Made by a program: the position numbers and the translations under genes
The notes under the pieces: model-generated
What the model was told of the DNA's origin: nothing
Seen by the model: only the letters and a program-made list of their open reading frames with translations
Database searches by the model: none
Assembly: GCA_029339505.1 (NCBI GenBank)
Contig: JAQISU010000096.1
Coordinates: 6,185,501-6,249,500, forward strand
Reading direction: 5' to 3'
DNA: 64,000 nucleotides
Source of the DNA: Unio delphinus
Lineage: Eukaryota > Mollusca > Bivalvia > Unionida > Unionidae
Shown here: positions 23,566 through 36,000 of the stretch, piece by piece
Position numbering within the stretch: position 1 is the stretch's first letter
Layout: the number at the start of each line of letters is the position of its first letter

Positions 23566-26500
23566 AGCATTTAATACCATTTTTCAGCTCACGATAGGCT
23601 ATACATGGCGGCCAGTAGTAATAGTGGAGGATCAACTTGGAAAAAACCCACGGAAACAACCAAAGACCCATGAGTAGCATCTGGCAAGCTTTATCACATA
23701 CCCACATTGGCCGAATCTGAGACTCAAACCTATGCAGATTGAGGTGAGATGGCAGTGATCCATAACAGTGAGCACTTTAGACCACTCTGCCACTCGGAGC
23801 CCTGATATGACAATACAACTTCATTAGTAATAGTTTTATATGTTCATAGTTTACACAAACTGATTAATAATATTTCTACATGTTTGTAGATAAGAAATGG
23901 TTAATATTTTATGCATGTTCATTTATTAGTAAAGCTTTTATACATTTATAGACATGAATACAGAAATTGATTAATAATATGTTTCAAAATGTGACTACAA
24001 AAAATGATTAATAATATATGTTTATAGATATGTCTACACAAACTGGTAAATACTTGTTATATGTTTATAGGCATGACTAACTCAAACTGATTAATAATAT
24101 TTTTATATGTCTGTAGAGACTGCTCTGGTGACCTAGTGGTTGGAGAGCCCGCTTCGGATGCAGGAAGTCGCGGGTTTGAACACTGGCCAATTCATAACAA
24201 AGATTCATCAAAATGGTATTAACAACTGCCTCACTTGGCACTCAGCATTAAGAGGTTAGTGTTAGGACTGATCAGCTTGGTGTCAAGATAATGTGACTGG
24301 GTAGGACATCATGCTACAATTTGTCTTAAGTATGCCCCAGTGCTAGACATCACTTTATGCTGCCACACTGCAAACATTGTAGCAATATGACTGAGATATT
24401 GTTAATACTACATAAATCCAAATAACACACATCTGTAGATAAGACTAAACACACTGATTAATAATATTTGTACATGTTTACAGATATGACTAAACAAGTT
24501 GATTAATATTTTTACATGTCTCCAGATATAGCAAATTGATTAATAATATTTTTTTATTTATTTATAGATAACAAGTCAAACTTATGAAGAATTTACTCCA
24601 TATTAAACACAATTTTTATACATTATCGAATGAAAGATCCAAATATACTATAGATTTTGTGAACAACACTAAAGAATCTGTTAAATGTGCCACTTACAAA
24701 TAATCTATGAACATAATGATCTCATATTCAGTGCATAGAATGGCAAATAAAGTATTTTTCAAATCTGCTTCCTCTCTGTATGTTATACAATTACTATGAA
24801 ATTAAGAAGCTATGAAACCACTACTGTATTTTGAGATCTGTATTGTCAGAAATGTGACATGTGAACTGAGATAAACACAGTTGAATTACCTCTGCTCCAT
24901 TAACAGTGTTCACCATGTCTTGCTGGTATTGGTTCGGGTCCAGCCACACTCTGTATGTTCTGGTATCTCCAGGCAACTCAGGCCTTGGGTCTGGTCCTAA
25001 CAACAAAAGATAAAATTGAAAGGACTCATTCATTCAAGGAAATACCAAACCTTTGATTACAAAATAAATTTAATATTCACAATTGGTGAACTACAAATCC
25101 ATTAAGCTTACATCTTTCAATGGTGGCCAACACAATTTCATGACTAATGATGGTGATATTGTTGTTTGATGGTGATATTGTTGTTTGATGGTGATACTGT
25201 TGTTTACAATCTTTTGGCTACACCTTGTATTTGGCAAGAAAAGCATGAAGTAACATACTTTTTGTGCAAGAGCCAATGGAGGTAATTAAGGGAAATAATA
25301 CAGCCTTTTTAAGTTTTTCTTATCAAGTCCAATCCAAAAACGCATACAAATGATACATGTCAACGTTTCTCTATCCAGCTAACAACTCCACCCATTTCCA
25401 AAATGACCATTTTCAACAAGTAAGGTCACAACTCAAACAGTTTATATTTAATTTCTATCAACATTTATTATTGGTCTGGAATCCAGTGACGTTTCAAACA
25501 TCACTTCCTCAGGCTGAAAATGTCATTGTTGACATCATCACCAATGGTCAAATGGAACTATATTTTGAAATCCTTAAGCAAATGCAACTGTTTCCATATT
25601 TGTAAATAAAGTGGTACAACTAATTAGTGATAGAACATTTTACAAAAAAACTAAGGCCAAAAGGGCCACTGCTTAAAAGACTGCTGTAAAGCTTGTTATC
25701 TAATTTCCAAGGTCACAGGAGTGTATCACATAAAAAAATTAACTTAGTTTTTTGATGACATGTCCAAAGTAGAAACTTATATATCAATGGTTTACAGAAA
25801 TATAGGCATATGTGAAACTTTGACCATACCCTCCAAACACATCTTCAACATCTGTGACTTTAACCCAGTGATAAAAGAGTGAGTGTGTTTATCAAAAAAT
25901 GGTTTGGTTTCTTTTAGCTTTATGATAAGAAATCAACATAAAAATAAAACTCATAAAGGCATAAGAAAATCTAAACAAATAAACAATTTTAACCAACACC
26001 TCAACAATGCCTCCACTGCCAGCTGAAAAGTGATTGTCTCTTTCTCTCTCATTCCTTTTTATGATACAGTTTGCCCATGTGATAAAGGCATGTGGGATTT
26101 GCCTATCCAATGAGTACACTCAATGACACCGTAATTGACATCATCATGCTTATGACATCCTAAATGACTTCTTTTAGTTTTAGAATCAGAAGGACATATT
26201 TTGAAGAAGAATAATTATTCTTTTTTCTAAAAATATTTGGGTTGTAAACATAATGTTTAATGTTCTTTCTTGTGATGTAAAACTATGAAGAAAATTTACG
26301 AATTATGCAATAATGTCAGATTTGGAAATCAAGAACAGAATATGTAATCAGGAACTCAGCATAGACTCTTTCTTGCCCTACATTTTAATCCTGAGGTGAG
26401 ATTTCTTATTCCACACCAGTGCATAAGTCTTGTTTTTCCACTAACATGGGCTCAAGAAAGACTAGAGAAAATGAGATTTTTTTATATTAAAGTAAATAAA

Positions 26501-29500
26501 GACAAAACACATTTTTTTACGATACTGTGCTCAAAGACAGACTTTAACCCTGTAATAGAAATAGATCAACCTATGTGACCTACCTTCTTCAATGACCTTG
26601 CCCTCTTCATCTAGCATCCCTTCAATCTCACAGCCACGAACATACTTGAGCCCCACCTGGGGGATGAAGGGCTGTTTGTAGTTGTACTTGGTTCCGATTG
26701 GACAAGTTGGCTGCAGTGTGATAAGAAATGCCACATCATGCTTTCTCATAGCTGTCAATACATAAAGACAATCGGTACATTTTTATACACATGCCACAAA
26801 CTGAAATATTCAATACCGACTCATAAAATATACTAAATGATCTATGATGGCACAAAATTTTAAGATACTCACTGTCCATTTTTTTAAATTAAGAGCAATT
26901 TTACATAGCCTAATTGTTTCAGTGTGGGGGTCAGGTTTAGTTTCTTTTTCAGGTTTAATTTCTGTCTGATTATATGTATGTTAATTAAGCAATCTATCTG
27001 AAGTGCTACCTAATGATCTGTATTAAAACCAAAACACAATGCAAAGTAATCTCAGAAGCCATTGTTAAGACACCCACCCTGAAATGCTTTAGCGATGTCC
27101 TTCTTCAATTACCTTTTCACCCCCTCCCCTCCCCTCAACACTACTAAAGTTGTCATGGATCTAGGGGTCACACTGTAAGTCTCAAGCGATACTTGCAAAT
27201 CTAAACCCCATGTGGATGTCCCATATCACATACCAACTTTATAACTTGTATACTGGGCTGAAAAGGAACATAATAAATTGGGTTCAAGACATCATATTTA
27301 TTTCACCTCTGACCTATGTCCTGGCGATCAAGGGCTAATCAAATACATAAAATCCAGTCTATGATGAATATTCTCAAAGGCCATCGATTTCTCATCAACG
27401 AAGACATGCTTTGGTAATATCCTCATGCTTTATTCCTTTTAACCCTCTCACCTCTGATTAATACCCAAGAATACATAATTTAGTAACATTTGTTGCCATT
27501 TTGACCTCTGCTCTTGGTAGTCAAAAGTCAGTAAAGGGATAATAATCTATTTTATGTCTCAATGACCTTTGATTTGAAATGCATAAAGATACATCCTGGT
27601 GATGAACTACTTTTTATCCAATTGACACCCTTGACCTCTGCCCCCACCCGATCCCAATGACTATTTGGTCAACTGTTAACAGTATGTTACATTCATTGTA
27701 CATCTTTGGATTAAAAAGAACTTTACCCAAATTAAAACTAAAAGCATAATCAACAAAGAAGAGAAAGCATTCAATGTATTTTTATCCTTTAATTATAAAA
27801 ACTTACAAAATTTGGAAACAGGGTTGAGATTTAAAAAAATAATATTGTTTAGTGTCATAGCCATAAAAGGTTGGGAACTAGTGAATTATGCCATGTACCC
27901 ATGAGAGCCCCTGAGGTCGCATAAAGAAACATTTTACTGTAAAATCTACACACAATAGTAACCTGAAATGCTTGAACACAATTATGAATTTTAAGAAAGC
28001 ATGGCCAGTTTCGATGCTGTATTTTAACACTGAACAATGAATTGAACATTTTAAAAAAGTTGGAAAACTTACACAAATGATGAATTGTTAAATTGGTCTC
28101 ACTGGACATTTTCAATACAAACATCAGCTAAACAATGAAGATATCTTATGAAGACAAGATGTAGAAGTTCTTATGAAGACTCAAAGAATATCTTAATTTA
28201 TGAAGAAGAATTTTTTTTATTTACTGACAGTAAAAAAAATAATACTTTACTTCCAGTCTAGATTATTTTTAAACAAAAATTTTCATGCTTGTAATTTTTC
28301 TTTTTGTTAATGTGGATATATTGCCATTGGAGATCAAAGAGAATAAAGGTGTAGTTATGTTAGATTCCAACTGAGTTGTCATTTTTGGTAAGAATGACAT
28401 ATCCTGTTCATGCATGCACTCATCAAATCAGAACACTGGTGATGGTAAACAGACATGATGGGCATCTGTCTTTAAAAAAATGAATGGCCCCTACACATGA
28501 AAGAAATCAGTTGGTTCTTAATGAAGTAGGTATTAAAAGAAAAATAACTTTGGCCACCTTCAAGCTTATAAATAGAAAACTGTACTGTATGGTGAGAATA
28601 TGGTGATCCGTTGGCCATATAAAAATATTCTGATTTGCTGGTTTCAAACTTTCTATGTCAGGAGAAAGATTTAAATTTACTTAGAGGAACTCATTAGGAT
28701 AATTAAAGCAGTTTCAATGTCATGTGTCTATAAGATAAAACATTCCTTAGTTAACATCCCAACCCGAGTTTGCCTCTATCCACTAAGGAAACATACTTGG
28801 TGTCTGAAACTTTTTATGTACTGTTGAAAAATTTTAAAACTTTTAAAATATGGCATCCTGAGGTGTGAATGGTCTGGATAATTCTTTATATTGATTATGG
28901 TTAAGTCTTGTATATGTGTGTCCAAATGTCTTAGAAAATTTAACTTAGATAACATTTTAAAAATTGCATTTCAATATTCTTAGATATGTTTACTGACACT
29001 AAATTAAGTAAATAATGCTCACATTCCCACTCTGCTTTTATAGAAGGCAGAACACTCAATGTCACAGTGATATCTGCTCTCACTTGAGCTGGGTGGGATT
29101 CTCCAACACGGGGTTTGGCAACCTAGTAAAAAATGCATAAAATAAACAATAACATTAAAGCATAAAGATATGAACATATCTGTGCACCCTCTCCCCAACT
29201 CCCATTTCCAGTATGTTCACTCTTTCAAGCACATTCCAGAACAAAGTTTATCTGCTGCTTGTTTTGTATATACAACAAAAGTTCCATGGATGGCACATTA
29301 TATCTCTGCCCATAATTAACAGACATCTGTGTAGGTACTAGTAAGGCATGTCTTATGCTAGTGATTATTTATCTCAATGACCTGGACCTTCAGTCAAGGT
29401 ATGCAATCTTCCTGAATTCAACTCACTGTTCAAATACTATTATTTTCTTATCCGACTTACATCTACCATATCCTCCAACACCTTAGATCCCAGGATATAT

Positions 29501-32500
29501 AGGTTTCTTTGTTACCAAAGTACAAGCCATCCACAAAATTTGCTCAAGGAACTTGCTACATAATTTGTGTTATTCTGCAAAACTGAATTTTCTTTGAGTA
29601 ACTATGACCCTCACCTTTCACTTATTTACCCAAAATTCAACTGGCTTCTTACGGGCATGCCCACCATAAACTTGTGCACTGACCGCCAAAATGAAGGTTA
29701 TTATGCCTTGTATAAATTATCCTAATCAACTTTTCACAGGATTATAAATGAGTACTAATGGATATACATACAAAAATATACCAATTGTACACTAAATGAC
29801 AAGGATAATGAGCTTCTGTTTTAAAAGAAATCATTTTAACCTGTAACTAAACAACAGTGACAATGAAATAAAGCATGAACAAATAATGCTGTTGGTAATC
29901 TAGTGACATGTTACATAACTAAAGTAAAATTACTATACTTAAATGTCCCAAAACGTAGTGTTAATTTAGGATGTCTTAGGATTCATGGAGTCCAAATATA
30001 TACAGAAATTACTTTAGTATATAAACAAAAAAAAATATTTATGAATATATAAAGTTAAATAGCTGCATGAGCAGCATGGGTGGATACAGAGAACTAAAAG
30101 CCAATCTTCTGTATTGACAATAAGCATATAAAATAAGTATCCAAACATGTAAACACACACACTGTGGGTGTTTTTCTTTCTACAATATTCCCAAAACTAT
30201 AAATGAGAAACCTACTTACTTCGACCACATTCAAGCTAACTATAGAATGTGCCATCCTGGCCCACCCACCAAAGTAACAGCTGCCATCTTCAGCTCTCCT
30301 GAAACCAATAAAATTGATTAATCAAGTTACGTCGTTCATTCATACAAAGAGATCGGCAGATGAGTATGTGTCACTTGCTCTGCTGCAGACTGATTCAAAG
30401 TAAATAACATAGTCACTAAGGCAAATAAAAATTAGTTCACTGAGATCCAATTTTCATGGCAATGAATATTATCCTCCAGATGAAAGCATTCCCAACCCCC
30501 CACTAAATTCTAAAAGGTAATCAGTTTGGATTCTTCTAACTTCTAAATCATACTGACCAAACTCAGTTCATTCATTCATTTATAATTTCTAACCCGATTG
30601 CAACCAGGGTGTCCATAACACCTTTATCATCTGTGCGTCTCATGCTTAACGGAAGTTTCCATAATAACATGACACCATATTAGATACAATTTGGGCATGT
30701 CTATTTTCCGCAAATAGAGTGACATCGTTGCTCCTATTTGGTTACTCCCGGACACTTCCATCAATTACAGTTAGGTTAAGAGTTATATCCCTTTGCCACC
30801 TGTAACATCTACCTTCTATGTACATACATGTGTAGTTATCAATCCACCCCTTCACTGAAAATGGACTTGTCTAGGAACTGGAAATTGATTTCGAGGATGA
30901 CCATGGTTGATAGTGAAAACTTCCGTTAAGAATGATACACGCAGATGATAAAGGTATTATGGACACCCTGGTCACAATTGGGTTAGAAATTATAAATCAA
31001 TGAATGAACTATGAAGATTTATTGACTTTTTATCTTGTTTATGCTTTTCTTTTCTGAAATCGGCAGGGGGTACAAACAAACAGGGATACAGACTCAGACT
31101 ATAGTCTGACTGGAAATGTATAAGCCTTGGGACACCAGACTACAGCTAAATTTGATCCCTGGACTTACTAATCTGTTACTAATTTTCATCACTTACCATT
31201 AATGGGGGTTTTGAGTAAATAATCTTTCTTTTCTACCTCTCTAGAAACCAATCGCTTCCCCATAATCAAAAGAATTTGTTGTACCCTCTTCTAAACGAAT
31301 AAACATTAGATGATTATGTCTAACAGGCTTCTTGCATTTGTGTACTGTTTTTGGCTACTGAAGCCACGCTCAATCACCAGTTTACAGTGTTACATTAAGT
31401 GCCAATTTTTTAAATTTTATAAGATTAAAGACCTGGTCATTATGGTACTTTACAATAAGTTTCCAAAATGTCTGGCTGTCATCTCTTGGGTATCCACTTT
31501 ATTTTTATTTGACAACTGCTAAGTATGATAACTACTGGTATGTCCAGCCATGTGGTAGAAATTTCAAACCCTTCCTAGTCACATTCACATATGTATATGC
31601 ATATGTTATATTCCAGACAACCTTAGTTCTAAATATAAATTACTCTGAATGTTACAAGCTTACAGAAAGGAGACTACTTACTACATTTTATTATAATCAT
31701 CATCTATCAATATACTAAAAAAAAGTGAATTTTATTTTTGTGCAACTTCTCAACCTTAAAACTTGTTTTTTTTTTTGTGTGTGGGAGATGCTCACATCCC
31801 ATGATTGTGCAGAGAAAAAAGATCAAATGATTATATATATATATCGTCGGCATCCATCCGTCTTCCAGAGACGATGGTGTAGCTTCCGATTAGGGTGTCC
31901 TATCTGCACCTTCGCGAGTGGCTGAAGAGTCCGACCCTTGAGTGACAGTCTCTGTTGCACTTGCTGCAGGTGTATGCTGATGCTTGCTGAGGATGTTTTC
32001 GGTTCGCCTTCCTCCTGGCTCTCTTTGCAGTGAGGTTTATATTATATTATATAATACAAATCATATGGTGAATAACAGTCCTTTCAAGTGCACTGGATAC
32101 AGCAAGGGATCACATGTGTCAAGGAATGATTAAGATAAATGCAATAAACCAACAGAAAACAGTGCAAAATGGTCTGAGTGCTTTGACTCTTGATGAGTCT
32201 TATCAAAGGCTAATACAAAACATAAACAAGACAAACAAATAAAAACACAAAAACCATTGTGTTTGCAAAACTTTACATTGCTGTTTCTAAAGGAATTAAA
32301 CCTACGAATTTATTATCTTTCAACTAGTTTATTTCAAATTGCTGTGGATGTTGGAAAATATTTTTTGGACCTAGAAATCGATTAGCTCTAACATCTGATG
32401 TTTTATTAAAATTTTAGCATGCACAAATTATACCTCAGATATTTCATTGTTATAGAACATGGCTGTCGGGGCCCCCAAGTGGCCGGGTGGTCTAAAGCGC

Positions 32501-32955
32501 TTTACGTTATGGATCACTGCCATTTCACCTCTGTCTGTGTGGGTTTGAGTCTAAAATTCGGCTAATGTAGTTATGTGAGAAAGCTTGCCAGTAGCTTCTC
32601 TTGGGTCAGTGGCTCATTCCGGGGTTTTCCCAGGTTCTTTCTCCACCAATAATACTGGCCATCATGTATAGCCTAACGTGTGCTGAAAAATGGCATTAAA
32701 CCCTACAACAACAACAACAAAATGGCTGTCTTTTTCTAGTCTCCTTGGCTTTAACTTATTGGTTTCAATGTTCTCAGGCGGCATATCCAGTAAGATTTTT
32801 TTTCTTTCCCAGTTTCGGAACTCCAGTTCCGGTTGTGAGCAATTGCAATAATTGTTTGGTATTTCACTGAAAGTATGACCAGGAGAAGTGTTCTGTGACC
32901 AGGCTTCTGTACAACTTATTTGTCATCCAATCAGATCAACATGAAGGTTGATCCG

Positions 32956-33045
<90 letters not shown>

Positions 33046-36000
33046 GTCATACATACATACATATATACATACATACATACATACATACATACACACACAC
33101 ACACTCTGTGGACACTTACCCTGGTTTTAAGTGAGATACAGCATCCTCTATATCTTGTCGTATTTCATCTGAAATGATGAACAAAGCTTGATCACAAATG
33201 GGCAGTTCTTACAGAAGCTAATGCTCAACTTGTTTTACCCTTTCACTAAAGTGCAAAGGAATTTAGCAATACTTAATCCTTCAGGGTTATACATGTAGCC
33301 ATACTTAATCCATCAGGATATACATGTAACAATACTTAATCCTTCAGGTTATGCATGTAGCCATACTTACTTCATCAGGATATACATGTAACAATACTTA
33401 ATCCTTCAGGTTATGCATGTAGCCATACTTACTTCATCAGGATATACATGTAACAATACTTAATCCTTCAGGTTATACATGTAGCCATACTTACTTCATC
33501 AGGATATACATGTAACAATACTTAATCCTTCAGGTTATACATGTAGCCATACTTACTTCATCAGGATATACATGTAACAATACTTAATCCTTCAGGTTAT
33601 GCATGTAGCTATACTTAATTCATCAGGATATACATGTAACAATACTTAATCCTTCAGGTTATGCATGTAGCCATACTTACTTCATCAGGATATACATGTA
33701 ACAATACTTAATCCTTCAGGTTATGCATGTAGCCATACTTAATTCATCAGGATATACATGTAGCAATACTTAATCCTTCAGGTTATGCATATAGCCATAC
33801 TTACTTCATCAGGATATACATGTAACAATACTTAATCCTTCAGGTTAATATGTAGCCATACTTCATCCATTAGGATATAATAATAACAATACTTAAGCCT
33901 TCAGGTTATGCATGTAGCCATACTTACTTCATCAGGATATACATGTAACAATACTTAATCCTTCAGGTTAATATGTAGCCATACTTCATCCATTAGGATA
34001 TAATAATAACAATACTTAAGCCTTCAGGTTATACATGTAGCCATACTTAATCCTTCAGGTTATACATGTAACAATACTTAATCCATCAGAATATACATGT
34101 AGCCATACTTAATTCATCAGGACATACATGTAACAATACTTAATCTTTCAGGATATACATGTAACAATACTTAATCTTTCAGGATATACATGTAACAATA
34201 CCTAATCTTTCAGGATATACACGTAACAATACTTAATCTTTCAGAATATACATGTAACAATACTTAATCTTTCAGGATATACATGTAACAATACTTAATC
34301 TTTCAGGATATACATGTAACAATACTTTATCTTTCAGGTTATGCATGTAGCCATAATTATTCTTCAAGATATACACAGAAGTACTTAGCAGTACACACTG
34401 AACAGACATGACATTCACCATCTTGTTTAGAAGTCAGATCCAACAGCAAACTGCACACACCTACATCTGCCATTGCTTAATATGCATGCAGATCTTGCTC
34501 AATGCAGTCTGTAAGGATGAATCAGAGGAACAAAAAACATATGCCCAGATCTGCTGTAACATATTTCACTTGCAAATCAGGTTCTACATTGAATGTAATT
34601 GGACCTGACTTACACAAGTATATTGGTAAGTATGATCACAAGAAAGGTTTTGATGATTACAACTCTCTACCATGATGGCAAGACTAAATTAAACAATTCA
34701 TGTATTTTACACACTGTAAGAGGAATGTAACAAAACTTTTTGAAATCTTGTCTTTACCTTGCAACTTGCAAAAATATTTTACTTCAACAATACTTACATG
34801 TTGACTCCAGCCTGAACAAGTTAAAGTTTTTCAACAGATAATCATGAAGAGTCAAAAACTGCAGGTTCAGCTTTGACAGCGCTAGGCATCCTGCAAAATA
34901 AATAGACATTCTTGGATATCCATTAAAAATAAATATACTGTTGATGTAAATGTTTTGATCTTATGCACAACAGTATCATATCTTTTATATTTTATTTGAA
35001 CATTATAGATATTAGCAAATCAAAATATCTAAAAGAAATGAAATTATCATGGCACAGAGATGTATACAATGAAACATTACCTATACAAAACTTGGTTATA
35101 AGCTGAATGGATATCCCGAAAATCTGATATTGCACTAAGTTTGTAATAATTTTATTAAGTAAAGTTTATATACAATTTTTAGTACTTACATAATTCTCTT
35201 TGCTTAATACACATATGCATGTATATATTGATAATTAATACTGAACACATTTCTGTATCATACTTTATCAATATTATTTAATAACAGGACCTGGGAAGTA
35301 ATTAGATACCATATATCCTAGCTTATAGGTCAAATACAACTGCAAAAACAACACATACCCATATTTACAGTAGCATAATAAAATGACAGATCAGGGTCTA
35401 TGCTATTTCTTCTACCTAATAATATTAACAAACTACATAAACTCAGATCTAGGTCTGTGCAGTTTGCAGATGGACTTGACTTATACATGAGTACATATGG
35501 TAAGTGGAATGCAGGTATACACGGACTTACACGATTTTGATTTGAGCTAATTTCATGTTAATGCAATTTCATATTAATTTTTTTACTGTACATTTCTTTG
35601 TGAAGATGAATGAAATTATTTGTGGATTCATAAAAAGCTAAAATGAATGGTATTAAAATTCAATGAATTAAATATTTTTCAATGAAAATTGAAGGCAACG
35701 AATGCAAAAAATGGATTTTATTTTATATTTATTTTATACTGAATTATGCCGCCACTCTAGAGAATGCGACTATCGCATAAGTTGGGAAGACATATCTGTC
35801 ATGAGTATACTGAAATGCAATAAATTTATTAAACCTTAATGCTGCTTGAATATTTCCAGTATGATTCTCAATATAATTTACAATGCAATATAATTGACAA
35901 TGCAATATAATTGACAACGCAATATAATTTACAAAGCAATATAATTGACTCTGTAAGCTAGCCAACAGTGTCTAATGTGTCTTGGATCGAATCATTGTGT

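Noticed and set aside
24118..24190. Functional tRNA gene
   Set aside because: Box A and B-like motifs are present, but there is no complete cloverleaf, and the sequence continues into the SINE-B body.
27855..28124. 89-codon minus-strand exon of AQR
   Set aside because: No match to AQR, and adjacent AQR exons 29023-29122 and 26584-26751 already join in phase without it.
32920..33177. Open frames through the TA/CA/TACA microsatellite
   Set aside because: Translated simple repeat, antisense to a real AQR exon.
33270..34375. Array seeded by the donor of exon 34798-34890
   Set aside because: Both contain AAGTATTGTT and donor-like strings, but the wider sequence does not align convincingly, so I did not count it with the three exon-seeded cases.
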